Assembly: GCF_000956595.1 (NCBI RefSeq)
Contig: NZ_JYOO01000021.1
Location: 1-64,000, forward strand
Length of the DNA stretch: 64,000 bases
Source of the DNA: Priestia aryabhattai B8W22
GTDB lineage: Bacteria; Bacillota; Bacilli; Bacillales; Bacillaceae_H
Reading direction: 5' to 3'
The translations under genes were made by a program, and so were the position numbers. Of this stretch, positions 7,284 through 16,214 are shown piece after piece (position 1 is the first letter of the stretch; each line of letters starts with the position of its first letter). The notes under the pieces were generated by a model, which saw only the letters and a program-made list of their open reading frames with translations, searched no databases and was not told the origin of the DNA.

Positions 7284-8993
7284 TTAAAATGATGAATCGA
7301 TTTCACAAACAATGGACTCATAAGGTCGTAATTTTATCTGATTTAGCTGCAGCTCTAAATGGTCATAGTTCGATAAAATAACCTTTTTCATATTAAAATC
7401 TAAGTTTAGAGTTAACTCTTTATTATCAAAGTTAGCAATCACCGCTATTTTTTTATCGTTAAACTCTCTCGTGTAGGCCATTATTTGCAGGCTATCTTTA
7501 AACATGTCTTCGTATTTACCAAAAGCAATAACATCTGAATATGGACTGCTTTTTCTTAAACTAATTAACTTTTTATAGAAATAAAATAAAGAATTACGAT
7601 CCTTTAAAGCATTCTCGACGTTAATAGAAGAGTAGTTAGGATTTATCTCTAGCCAGGGTGTGCCTTGGCTAAACCCTGCATATTCAGAATGATTCCAGTG
7701 CATAGGTGTTCGAGAATTATCACGACTGCGTCTCCAAATCGCTGCTAATGCTTCCTCTTTTGAAAATCCTTCTTTTAGCGCAGAGTGATATTGATCAATT
7801 GAAGCTAAGTCATTGTAATGCTCGATTGATGGATACTCTACATTTGTCATTCCAATTTCTTGCCCTTGATAGATAAATGGCGTCCCTTTTAATAAAAAAT
7901 AGACGGTAGCTAACATTTTAGCTGAAATAGGCCCTATATCTTCTGGTTTAATAAATTTGTTTAAAGAACGAGGCTGGTCATGGTTTTCTAAATAAAGCGC
8001 TCCCCACCCTGTGTTGTTATAGAACGTTTGACTATCAGAAATGGCTTTTTTGAAATCAAGTAGATTCCAATTATACGGTTCATACCATTTCCCTTCTTTT
8101 CCTACGTCTAAATCGACATGATCAAATTCAAAAAGCATACTAAAATGCCCGTCTTCTCCCGCATAAATAGGCAGTTCTTTGTGTGATACCCCAGGTGCTT
8201 CTGCCACAGTTAAGATATTATGTGAAGTAAAAGCTTCTTTACTTAGTTCACTTAAAAATTCATGAATGCCTTCTTGATTCGTTTCAATTACATTCATTCC
8301 ATCATGCGAATCAGCAAAGTCCTGTCGTTTTTTTATAAACGTAATGGCGTCTACTCTAAAGCCGCTAATTCCTTTATCTAACCACCATGTGACCATTTTA
8401 TAAACGGCATTTCGGAGATCACGGTTTTCCCAATTAAGATCAGGCTGTTTTTTAGAAAATGCATGAAGATAATACTGTCCAGTTTGCTCATCATACTCCC
8501 AGCACGAACCGCCAAAAATAGATTTCCAATTGTTAGGAGGAGTCCCGTCTTCTTTTCCATTTCTCCAAATATACCAATCTCTTTTAGGATGATTTACATC
8601 ACTTTTTGATTCTAGGAACCATTCATGCTCATCCGAAGTATGGTTAACGACTAAGTCCATGATAATCTTTATCTCTCTTTTTTTAGCTTCATGGATTAGT
8701 AGATCCATATCTTCCATAGAGCCAAATTCTTCTGCAATGGCTTTATAATCAGAGATGTCATATCCGTTATCATCCATTGGTGATTGATAAACTGGACTTA
8801 GCCAAATAACGTCGATACCTAACTCTTTTAAGTAATCTAATTTTTGAATAACTCCTTTTAAGTCACCAATTCCGTCACCATTCGAATCATAAAAACTTTT
8901 CGGATAAATTTGATATACAACTGCTTCTTTCCACCACTGTCCCTTCGTTATTGTAGCGCTTTTTTCATTCTTTCTTTCACTTAGTTGAACCAT
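7284..8993 (-). CDS. GH13 alpha-glucosidase
   Basis: A 569-residue cytoplasmic family-13 enzyme of the oligo-1,6-/alpha-glucosidase group. Conserved regions include DLVVNHTS (110s), GFRVDAI with nucleophile Asp215, TVAEAPG with acid/base Glu265 and ENHDQPR with Asp339. The residue after the nucleophile is Ala, where strict isomaltases usually have Val, so alpha-1,4 or mixed substrates (maltose, sucrose, related disaccharides) are as likely as isomaltose; this is inference. Site AGGAGCTGATAA. It is the first gene of the sucrose operon. Confidence 0.9.
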   Translation of the reverse strand: MVQLSERKNEKSATITKGQWWKEAVVYQIYPKSFYDSNGDGIGDLKGVIQKLDYLKELGIDVIWLSPVYQSPMDDNGYDISDYKAIAEEFGSMEDMDLLIHEAKKREIKIIMDLVVNHTSDEHEWFLESKSDVNHPKRDWYIWRNGKEDGTPPNNWKSIFGGSCWEYDEQTGQYYLHAFSKKQPDLNWENRDLRNAVYKMVTWWLDKGISGFRVDAITFIKKRQDFADSHDGMNVIETNQEGIHEFLSELSKEAFTSHNILTVAEAPGVSHKELPIYAGEDGHFSMLFEFDHVDLDVGKEGKWYEPYNWNLLDFKKAISDSQTFYNNTGWGALYLENHDQPRSLNKFIKPEDIGPISAKMLATVYFLLKGTPFIYQGQEIGMTNVEYPSIEHYNDLASIDQYHSALKEGFSKEEALAAIWRRSRDNSRTPMHWNHSEYAGFSQGTPWLEINPNYSSINVENALKDRNSLFYFYKKLISLRKSSPYSDVIAFGKYEDMFKDSLQIMAYTREFNDKKIAVIANFDNKELTLNLDFNMKKVILSNYDHLELQLNQIKLRPYESIVCEIDSSF

Positions 8994-9043
8994 TTCTTAT
9001 CAGCTCCTATATATTTATATTAAAATTATGTACTTATTTTTCG

Positions 9044-9071
9044 TTTTATATGGTATCGATACCATATAAAA
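9044..9071. promoter_or_regulatory. 28-base perfect palindrome, LacI-family operator of the GH13-GH32 operon
   Basis: A perfect inverted repeat centred between 9057 and 9058, core TATGGTATCGATACCATA. It lies about 50 bases before the GH13 start. A near copy occupies the promoter spacer of the transporter gene at 10519-10536 (15 of 18 positions equal). Dyads of this size with a central CG are typical LacI/GalR operators. Confidence 0.8.
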
Positions 9072-9142
9072 TTTTAAAAAATATACTCTTAAAAATCTTA
9101 TCTAACCTTTATTCTTTAAGATGAATTCATTGTATTACATCA

Positions 9143-9156
9143 TGGGAACGGTTTCA
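9143..9156. promoter_or_regulatory. cre site (CcpA) upstream of the GH13-GH32 operon
   Basis: TGGGAACGGTTTCA fits the cre consensus TGWNANCGNTNWCA at all but one position. It suggests glucose repression of the operon. Confidence 0.65.
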
Positions 9157-9177
9157 ATAACTTTTCTGAAAATTTTT

Positions 9178-9214
9178 CAAAAAAGGTGAGAACGAATAAC
9201 TTCCGCTCTCACCT
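9178..9214 (-). terminator. Terminator of the LacI gene
   Basis: GGTGAGA/TCTCACC stem with a T run on the minus strand, 18 bases after the LacI stop. Confidence 0.8.
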
Positions 9215-9231
9215 TCATTTGCGATTTCCTA

Positions 9232-10224
9232 TTACGTTGAGCTTCGAACCACCAGCTCGATTGGGAGTTCAAACGTTTCCACCTTTACTTCAGAATCATT
9301 CAACATATCAATAAGAGTTTCCATTGCTTTGATCCCCATCTGATCAATAGGTTGTCGTATAGTTGTTAACTTCGGATCTAACATTTGTGCAAGAGGTTGA
9401 TCATCAAAGCCAATAATCGCCAAATCATTAGGTATTTTTAGACCACACTCTTTGGCTTCAATCATCATTCCCCCGGCAATCTCATCACTTCCTGTAAATA
9501 TAGCCGTAGGGCGATCCTCCATTGACAGGATTTTTTTAACTACTTGTTTTCCATCTTCAATGCTGTGTTGATTAACAAAAATCCATTTTGGATCCGGCTG
9601 AATTCCTGCCTCTTGAAGTGCTTTTTGATAACCTTGGTTACGGTCCTTGTCCTTACCTTCCTCAGCGAACAATCCACCTGTACAGTACCCGATTTTCCGG
9701 TGTCCCTTTTCAAGTAAATGCTTTACGCCTATATATGCACCCTTGTATTGATCTAATCGAACAATCGGAACACTTGCGTTGTTTACATATTCATTGCATA
9801 ACAAAATAGGACCAGATTCAGTAAACGGTTCTATGACGCTCCACTCGTTTTCAATAGAGGTCATAATAATTCCGTCAACTTGCTTTGTTTTTAGTAAATT
9901 TAAAAAGGCCAATTCTTTCTCTTTATCTTCATTACTTTGAAAGATTAATACGTGATAGCCGTTTTTATAAGCAACTTGTTCAATTGAATCGACTAAATAA
10001 GAGAAAAATGGATTTACGATTCTTGGTACAATGACACCAATTGTAGTCGTTACCTGTCCTCTTAACCTTCTTGCTGAAGGGTTTGGGGTATAGTTAAGCT
10101 CTTTCATTGCTTTTAGCACCAGATTTTTTTTCTCTTCTGAAACATATGAATGATTGTTTATAACACGGGAAACGGTTGTTTTTGATAACCCCGATAATTT
10201 TGCTACGTCATATATGGTAGGCAT
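9232..10224 (-). CDS. LacI family transcriptional regulator of the sucrose/glucoside module
   Basis: A 330-residue repressor. The N-terminal helix-turn-helix and hinge (TIYDVAKLSGLSKTTVSRVI; hinge about NPSARRLRG) is followed by a periplasmic-binding-protein-like effector domain (from about residue 60; IIGFDDQPLAQMLDPKLTT near the end). The effector is probably sucrose, an alpha-glucoside or a derivative. The regulator lies between the hydrolase operon and the divergent transporter, both of which carry the same palindrome. A weaker dyad, TGAAATCAGTTTCA at 10248-10261, sits just before its own start and may allow autoregulation. Confidence 0.93.
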   Translation of the reverse strand: MPTIYDVAKLSGLSKTTVSRVINNHSYVSEEKKNLVLKAMKELNYTPNPSARRLRGQVTTTIGVIVPRIVNPFFSYLVDSIEQVAYKNGYHVLIFQSNEDKEKELAFLNLLKTKQVDGIIMTSIENEWSVIEPFTESGPILLCNEYVNNASVPIVRLDQYKGAYIGVKHLLEKGHRKIGYCTGGLFAEEGKDKDRNQGYQKALQEAGIQPDPKWIFVNQHSIEDGKQVVKKILSMEDRPTAIFTGSDEIAGGMMIEAKECGLKIPNDLAIIGFDDQPLAQMLDPKLTTIRQPIDQMGIKAMETLIDMLNDSEVKVETFELPIELVVRSST

Positions 10225-10512
10225 TTGTTTATCACTCCATCACTAACTGAAATCAGTTTCATACTTATTTTACGTTAAAAAAGAGACAAAATGCAATGAA
10301 TGAATTCGTTTGCATCTCTATATCATCCGTTCAATAAGAATACCCGCAAAATCGCTGTGACTCTTTAAAACAGGACATTTTTATATAGATTAATAAACCA
10401 GCACATTTAAAAGTGTTTATCTCATAAGCGAGAAACCAGTACCACAGTAAAAAAACGCACTACACTTAAAATATCCTTTATTTAAAGGGTATTTTTGTTA
10501 ATTATTTTCTTA

Positions 10513-10542
10513 TTGACATATGAAATCGGTACCATATATAAT
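10513..10542 (+). promoter_or_regulatory. Promoter with embedded LacI operator, sugar symporter gene
   Basis: TTGACA at 10513-10518 and TATAAT at 10537-10542 are separated by 18 bases, and those 18 bases are exactly the operator TATGAAATCGGTACCATA. A repressor bound there would block RNA polymerase directly. Confidence 0.75.
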
Positions 10543-10552
10543 ACAATCAAAT

Positions 10553-10566
10553 AGAAAACGCTTTCT
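10553..10566. promoter_or_regulatory. cre site downstream of the symporter promoter
   Basis: AGAAAACGCTTTCT lies 10 bases after the -10 box and fits the cre core apart from its end positions. A roadblock type of CcpA repression is likely. Confidence 0.6.
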
Positions 10567-10607
10567 AAATAAAAGTTAGATACATAAACAGCAAAGGGGA
10601 TTTAAAT

Positions 10608-11837
10608 ATGCAAAACAATAAACTTTACTGGAAGCTAAGCAGTTTCTTTTTCTTGTTCTTCTTATCTATTGCCTCTATTTTCACTTTTTTTGCTATCTGG
10701 TTGGGTCAAAGCCTTAACCTTTCCGGAGCACAAACAGGTATTGTTTTTTCTGTAAACGCTGTCTTCACTATGCTTTTCCAACCGCTTTATGGATATATCT
10801 CCGATAAATTGGGGTTACGAAAGAATTTATTATACTTCATTTCAATTTTAGTTATTTTATCTGGACCATTTCTAATTTTTATCTATCAACCTCTTTTAAA
10901 CTGGAATTTTTGGATAGGAGCCCTGACAGGCGGGTCTTATCTTGCCATCACTTTTTTAGCTGGTATCTCAGCTATCGAGTCATATATTGAAAAAGTTGGC
11001 AGAAAGTATGAGTTTGAATTCGGTCGTGCAAGACTTTGGGGATCAATAGGGGCAGCCGTGGCAGCTGCTATTGGAGGACGAATGCTTAACATTAACCCTG
11101 ATATCAACTTTTGGATTGCATCGGGATCAGGCATTCTCTTATTACTTGTTATTTTCCTTACAAAAGTAGAAGTATCCACTATCGAAGAAAAGAAGGCAAA
11201 GTCCCTTTCTATTCAAGATTTGGGCAGTTTATTTAAACGAAAAGATTTCTGGGTTTTTATGATTTTCATGCTCGGGACGGGCTGTATTTATAATGTTTTC
11301 GACCAGCAATTCCCTGTATATTATGCCTCTCTGTTCCCAACAGAACAATTAGGAAACCAAATATTTGGTTACTTAAATGCAGGTCAGGTCTTTTTAGAAT
11401 CCGGTATGTTATTAGTTGCTCCATTCATTGTCCGTAAAGTAGGTCCTAAAGGAGGTTTAATTTTAGCGGGAATCATTATGATTTTACGCGTGATAGGTTC
11501 AGGGTTAGTATCAGATCCATACAGCATTTCATTTATTAAGCTTCTTAACGCACCAGAGTTTGCCATTATCATTGTTTCTGTGTTTAAATATCTGGCTACA
11601 CATTTTGATACAAAATTCTCTTCAATTTTATATTTGGTTGGCTACCAATTTGCGATGCAGCTAGGAGCTGTTATCCTCTCCCCTATCGTAGGAAATCTAT
11701 ACGATTCAATTGGTTTTCGTCAAACATACTTAATCATGGGAGTTATTGTCACTATCTTTACTCTATTTGGTGCATTTCTTTTAAGAAACAAGAATCAAGC
11801 ATCTAAAGATAATAATGATTCAAAACTTACTGCTTAG
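10608..11837 (+). CDS. Sucrose/oligosaccharide:H+ symporter, LacY/CscB family
   Basis: A 409-residue, 12-helix major facilitator of the oligosaccharide:H+ symporter group. It carries the loop 2-3 signature GYISDKLGLRK (62-72). It also keeps the LacY sugar-site pair: Glu124 (SAIESYIEKV) corresponds to LacY Glu126, and the Arg of GRARLWGSIG (Arg142) to LacY Arg144. Its length matches CscB (about 415). It imports an unphosphorylated disaccharide for the GH32 and GH13 enzymes. No fructokinase is linked. Site AAAGGGGAT. Confidence 0.9.
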   Translation: MQNNKLYWKLSSFFFLFFLSIASIFTFFAIWLGQSLNLSGAQTGIVFSVNAVFTMLFQPLYGYISDKLGLRKNLLYFISILVILSGPFLIFIYQPLLNWNFWIGALTGGSYLAITFLAGISAIESYIEKVGRKYEFEFGRARLWGSIGAAVAAAIGGRMLNINPDINFWIASGSGILLLLVIFLTKVEVSTIEEKKAKSLSIQDLGSLFKRKDFWVFMIFMLGTGCIYNVFDQQFPVYYASLFPTEQLGNQIFGYLNAGQVFLESGMLLVAPFIVRKVGPKGGLILAGIIMILRVIGSGLVSDPYSISFIKLLNAPEFAIIIVSVFKYLATHFDTKFSSILYLVGYQFAMQLGAVILSPIVGNLYDSIGFRQTYLIMGVIVTIFTLFGAFLLRNKNQASKDNNDSKLTA

Positions 11838-12228
11838 AATCAGAAAAAATACACTAAATATTCTTAAAAATTTAAAAAATATCTTTTAACTCGTTCCTAT
11901 TAATTGTGATTCTCATAATTTTGAAAGCCTTTGCTAATTATAGCAAAGGCTTCTTTTTGGTGAGTTTCTTCTATTATAAATTATAAATTGACCTTACTAC
12001 GACCAAAACGATTTAACGAATAAAGATATTGACAGGTCCATTCAATCTAAATCCAGTTATCACACTGTAGTAACTTTTATGCTACGCTAGTTACTTTCCT
12101 TTGAAACAAGTTAATGAAGGAAGAATGAATGTATAAAAAAGGAATATAAGGAAAAATTACTAGTGAATATTGGAAAAACCAGTGTCCTCTTCATTCGATG
12201 ACATACAAAAATGGAGGGTTATTAAAAT
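11838..12228. other. Intergenic region with terminator
   Basis: No gene is seen. It holds the symporter terminator (11923-11957) and the leader of the germination operon with a GGAGGG site at 12213-12218. No convincing sigma G promoter was found. Confidence 0.5.
11923..11957 (+). terminator. Terminator of the symporter gene
   Basis: GAAAGCCTTTGCTA pairs with TAGCAAAGGCTTC and is followed by TTTTT. Confidence 0.9.
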
Positions 12229-12280
12229 ATGAACAGCGCATGGAATCGCCTGATAAAAAAAATCAAGAAAACCCAAAAAA

Positions 12281-13873
12281 ATGCCCCTTCAGTATGAAGA
12301 AACTACTTCAAATGACGAGACTCTTAGTTCATCTTTGGCTGAAAATCTAACAAGAGTAAAGAACTCTTTAGGTAATAGTGGAGATTTAGTGGTTCGGGAT
12401 TTTAAAATGGGAAAACCTTTTTTACGTAAAGTAGCTTCTATTTATATAAATGGATTAACGGATAAAGAAATTTTAGGAAACTCCATTATAGAAAGGCTGA
12501 TGAATGATGTAGAGATGATTAAAGAGGAAAACCCTTATGAACCAAGCGAATTAGGGATGTACATAAAAGAACATATATTAACTATTACAAATGTGGGAGA
12601 GATAACGAATTTCGATAAACTTTTTTTCCATCTTTTATCCGGCGAAACAATTGTCTTAGTTGATGGATGGAATCAAGGCTTTGGCTGTGCCGCGCAAGGA
12701 GGAGATCTTAGAGCCATTTCGGAACCCGTAGCAGAATCGTCCGTTCGAGGCCCTCGAGACAGCTTTACAGAGTCCCTTATCACTAATACAGCAATGATTC
12801 GCCGTCGTATTAAGAGCCCAAACCTCTGGTTAGAAACGAAGGAAATAGGAACAATCACGCAAACAGGTGTTGGCATGATGTACGTAAAAGGCATTGTCAA
12901 CGATAAGCTTCTTACAGAAATTAAAGAAAGATTAGGTAAGATGGAAGTAGATGAAGTTCAAGGCTCGAATACAATTGAAGAATGGATTTCTGATGAAACT
13001 TGGACACCTTGGCCAACTGTTTTTATCACAGAACGGCCCGATGTAGTGGCAGGAAATTTATTAGAAGGAAGAGTCGTGATTTTTGTGAATGAGACACCTA
13101 CACCTCTCATTGTTCCTGCGACTTGGAATCAATTTTTTCAGACGGCAGAGGATTATTATTTACGCTGGACAATGTCTAGCTTTTTGCGCATGCTGAGAAT
13201 CATTTCTTTTTTAATTACTCTTCTTGGTCCATCTTTATTTATTGCGTTTCTTTCCTTCCATCCGGAATTAATTCCAACACCGCTGCTGATTAATTTGGCA
13301 GCTCAGCGTCAAAATATTCCCTTTCCGATTATTATAGAAGCGCTATTGATGGAATTTACCTTTGAAGTGTTGCGAGAAGCTGGTGTTCGTATGCCCCGGC
13401 CTGTTGGTCAGGCTGTTTCCATCGTCGGGGCTCTTGTATTGGGAGAAGCAGCTGTTTCAGCTGGGATTGTTTCCAGCGCAATGGTCATTGTCGTGGCAGC
13501 CACGGCTATCGCCAGCTTTACCATTCCTCATTATGCCATGACGGATGCTACTCGTTTACTTCGGTTCGGGATGATGATTTTAGCTAGTTTTTTTGGATTA
13601 TACGGTATTGGATTAGGAGTAATCATGTTAGTAGCTCATACATGCAGCTTGCGTTCCTTTGGTATTCCGTATTTAGCTCCTTTTGCCCCTGCCATTTTAG
13701 CTGATCAGAAAGATTCCATCTTCCGTTTCCCTTTACCTTTTATGTCTAAACGCCCCCGTTTAATTAGTCAGGTAAAAACGAAGCGAACAGACCCTAATCA
13801 AGATCGCGGGCCTTCGCCAAGAGAAGGAAAGATGAAAAATCAAGAATCAAAGAGGGATTCTGATGAGACATAA
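12281..13873 (+). CDS. GerA family germinant receptor subunit A, probable frameshift near the start
   Basis: A 530-residue GerAA/GerKA/GerUA-type subunit of a spore inner-membrane nutrient receptor. It has a large N-terminal soluble domain (about 1-290), 4-5 membrane helices (from FLRMLRIISFLITLLGPSL to about 450) and a hydrophilic tail. The ATG at 12281 has only an A-rich leader. A better start, ATG at 12229 with GGAGGG upstream, opens a frame (MNSAWNRLIKKIKKTQKNAP) that ends at 12297 and is one base out of phase with this frame. Removing one base from an A8 or A7 run would join them. The gene overlaps the next by 11 bases. Confidence 0.85.
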   Translation: MPLQYEETTSNDETLSSSLAENLTRVKNSLGNSGDLVVRDFKMGKPFLRKVASIYINGLTDKEILGNSIIERLMNDVEMIKEENPYEPSELGMYIKEHILTITNVGEITNFDKLFFHLLSGETIVLVDGWNQGFGCAAQGGDLRAISEPVAESSVRGPRDSFTESLITNTAMIRRRIKSPNLWLETKEIGTITQTGVGMMYVKGIVNDKLLTEIKERLGKMEVDEVQGSNTIEEWISDETWTPWPTVFITERPDVVAGNLLEGRVVIFVNETPTPLIVPATWNQFFQTAEDYYLRWTMSSFLRMLRIISFLITLLGPSLFIAFLSFHPELIPTPLLINLAAQRQNIPFPIIIEALLMEFTFEVLREAGVRMPRPVGQAVSIVGALVLGEAAVSAGIVSSAMVIVVAATAIASFTIPHYAMTDATRLLRFGMMILASFFGLYGIGLGVIMLVAHTCSLRSFGIPYLAPFAPAILADQKDSIFRFPLPFMSKRPRLISQVKTKRTDPNQDRGPSPREGKMKNQESKRDSDET

Positions 13874-14906
13874 ATCATTGATGCTTCTTTTGCTTTGCAT
13901 ATTGTTAGTCTTCTTGTCAGGATGCTGGGACCGCGAAGAGTTACAGCAGCTAAGTATCGTTTCAGGAATGGCTATTGATAAAGGCAGTGACAAAGTAAAG
14001 AACAGATATAAAGTTACGGTTCAAATTATCAATCCTTCACAAGTAGCTGGTGGACAACAAGGAGGAAAAGTTCAAGCTTCCCCTGTGACAACCTTTACTG
14101 AAACAGGAAGCACCCTTGCTGAGACTCTTCGAAAGATTTCAACAAAGTCACCTGGAGAGCTTTTCTTTCCTCACCTTCAAATCTTAGTAATCGGCGAGAA
14201 GGTAGCGAAACAAGGAATTGAAGATTTATTTGATATGATTGAACGTGATAGCCAGTTTCGGGTTCTTTTTCCAGTTTTAATTGCAAGAGGACATATTACG
14301 GCGAAAGAGACGCTAGAAGTCACAACATCATTAGAAGCCATCCCTTCTGCAAATATTGGAGATGCTTTAAAATCTTCTGAAGAGGACTGGGGAACCTATA
14401 AAAGTACGCGTGCAGATCAAGTGATTCAGGGGCTAAAAGAAGGAAGTGTAGTAGTCACAGGTATTAAGATTAATGGGGAGAAAAAGAGTGGAAATGCAAC
14501 AACAAATACACAACAAGTTTCTCCAAGTGCAAACATTGAAATTAAAGGGATTGCTCTTTTTAAAAATGGAAAGTTAAAAAAATGGGTGGATGGGCCTCCT
14601 GCACGAGGAGTGACATGGATTACGAACGAAATGAAACGAACCGTGATGAATCTTAATTGCGGAAAGAAAAAGGATGCAATCGCAATTGAAATTTCGCGTT
14701 CCAAATCGTCTACCCATGTAACATTCAACCATCAGAAACCGACAATCTATATTACTGTTCACGCAGAAGGAACAGTCTTAGAAAATAATTGCTCTATAGA
14801 TCTTGCCAAATCGCAAGCTCTTGGCCAACTAGATGAACAATTAGAAGAAGAGATTAAACAGGAAATACTATTGGCAATAAAAAAAGACTCAAAAGCAAAA
14901 AAGTGA
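13863..14906 (+). CDS. Ger(x)C family germination lipoprotein, C-terminus cut by a frameshift
   Basis: A 347-residue C subunit of a germinant receptor. It has a lipoprotein signal with lipobox LLSGC (Cys near residue 21), followed by the family signature WDREELQ and the three-domain Ger(x)C body. The normal length is about 370-410. The reading frame ends at 14906 inside an A-rich tract, while the expected C-terminal domain continues one base out of phase to 15072. Joined, the two parts would give about 403 residues. The protein would act at the outer face of the spore inner membrane. Confidence 0.9.
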   Translation: MRHKSLMLLLLCILLVFLSGCWDREELQQLSIVSGMAIDKGSDKVKNRYKVTVQIINPSQVAGGQQGGKVQASPVTTFTETGSTLAETLRKISTKSPGELFFPHLQILVIGEKVAKQGIEDLFDMIERDSQFRVLFPVLIARGHITAKETLEVTTSLEAIPSANIGDALKSSEEDWGTYKSTRADQVIQGLKEGSVVVTGIKINGEKKSGNATTNTQQVSPSANIEIKGIALFKNGKLKKWVDGPPARGVTWITNEMKRTVMNLNCGKKKDAIAIEISRSKSSTHVTFNHQKPTIYITVHAEGTVLENNCSIDLAKSQALGQLDEQLEEEIKQEILLAIKKDSKAKK

Positions 14907-15072
14907 TATCTTCAATTTTGGTGAAACGGTTAATATAGCGAATAAGCATGTATGGAACAACATTAATCATTCATGGGAAAAAGATATTTTTCCAGAAACA
15001 GAAGTTCACGTGAATGTACAAGCTATTATTCGTCGGACAGGTATGACAACCAAGTCTTATATAAACAAATAA
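14905..15072 (+). pseudogene. Out-of-frame C-terminal part of the Ger(x)C gene
   Basis: The frame starting DIFNFGETVN and ending in IIRRTGMTTKSYINK is the usual Ger(x)C C terminus (D-I-F-x-F-G-E ... R-R-T-G). One additional A in the A6 run at 14897-14902 would restore a continuous frame. It has no start or ribosome site of its own. Confidence 0.8.
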
Positions 15073-15110
15073 AATAATGATAAAGGGCAAACAAAGGAGT
15101 TGAGAGACGA

Positions 15111-16214
15111 ATGGAGAAAGCAAAAATAAGCGTTACACAACTCTTTGCCCTTATGTTTATCTTCGACTTGGGTACTTCTCTAATTGTAAGTTATGGAATC
15201 CCCGCCGGTAAAGATGCCTGGCTTGCTATCCTTCTAGGAATGGGCGGAGGCATACTCTTATTCTTTGTTTACTATATGTTATTTCGTCAATATCCGACCA
15301 TTCCCCTTACTGGATATGTTAGAAAAATATTTGGTGAATTCTTTGGCTGGGTGCTTGGATTATTATACTGTTTGTTTTTCTTGTATATTGCAGCTAGAAA
15401 TGTACGTGATTTCGGGGACTTATTGACTTCGTCCACTTTACCGGAAACCCCATTACTAGCAATTAATCTCTCGCTTATTCTTGTTATGTGTTATGTCATT
15501 TATCTAGGGATAGAAGTAATAGGAAGAACAGCAGAAGTATTTATTGTCATCCTACTATTATTGGGGCTAGGAGCTAATTTTTTTGTTCTAGTATCTGGAA
15601 ATGTTAGTTTAAATCATATCCGCCCCTTTCTTGAACACGGGTGGAAACCCGTGTTAACTACAGCGTTTCCTCCTGTTGTATCTTTTCCATTTGGTGAAAT
15701 GCTCGTATTTACGATGCTGCTACCATATTTAAATCGTCCTAAACTAATAAAAAAGGTATGGTTATCTGCAGTACTTTCAAGTGGGTTGATCCTAAGCTGG
15801 ACAGCTGCTTTAAATATGTCGGTTCTAGGTTTGGATGTAATGAAAAGATCTACATTTCCTACCTTGGCTACGATTGGAAAAGTTAATCTATTTGATTTTA
15901 TTGAAAGAATGGATGCAATTGTAGTTTTCACCCTGTTAATGACCGTTTTTTTTAAAGCATCTATTTTTATGTATGCAGCTATCCTTGGAATTACTGATTT
16001 ATTTAAGGTGAAGAACCGTCAGCAAATCATTCTTCCCATGGGCTTTATTTTGATTTTCCTTTCCATGACAATAGCTTCCAGTTTTTCAGAACATTTAGAA
16101 GAAGGGTTTACTATTACATTAAAATACCTTCATGTTCCTTTTTTGATTGTGATTCCTTTGTTTATGCTGGTTGTCTCCCTCATTCGGAACTATGTGAAGA
16201 AAAAAACTAGTTAG
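15111..16214 (+). CDS. GerAB/ArcD family germinant receptor subunit B
   Basis: A 367-residue, 10-helix membrane protein of the spore germination APC-type transporter family (GerAB, GerKB, GerVB). It begins KISVTQLFALMFIFDLG, typical of the family, and ends with a short basic tail. It is thought to form part of the germinant-binding site and channel. Site AAAGGAG. The A-C-B gene order resembles gerU-type operons of B. megaterium. The 3' end overlaps the convergent two-helix gene at 16207-16440 by 8 bases. Confidence 0.92.
   Translation: MEKAKISVTQLFALMFIFDLGTSLIVSYGIPAGKDAWLAILLGMGGGILLFFVYYMLFRQYPTIPLTGYVRKIFGEFFGWVLGLLYCLFFLYIAARNVRDFGDLLTSSTLPETPLLAINLSLILVMCYVIYLGIEVIGRTAEVFIVILLLLGLGANFFVLVSGNVSLNHIRPFLEHGWKPVLTTAFPPVVSFPFGEMLVFTMLLPYLNRPKLIKKVWLSAVLSSGLILSWTAALNMSVLGLDVMKRSTFPTLATIGKVNLFDFIERMDAIVVFTLLMTVFFKASIFMYAAILGITDLFKVKNRQQIILPMGFILIFLSMTIASSFSEHLEEGFTITLKYLHVPFLIVIPLFMLVVSLIRNYVKKKTS

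Noticed and set aside
10937-11179. Minus-strand ORF in the symporter gene
   Set aside because: A shadow frame of a clear transporter gene.
12250-12360. Third frame at the start of the germination operon (MESPDKKNQENPKK)
   Set aside because: It has no ribosome site at the proper distance and does not continue into the GerA frame.
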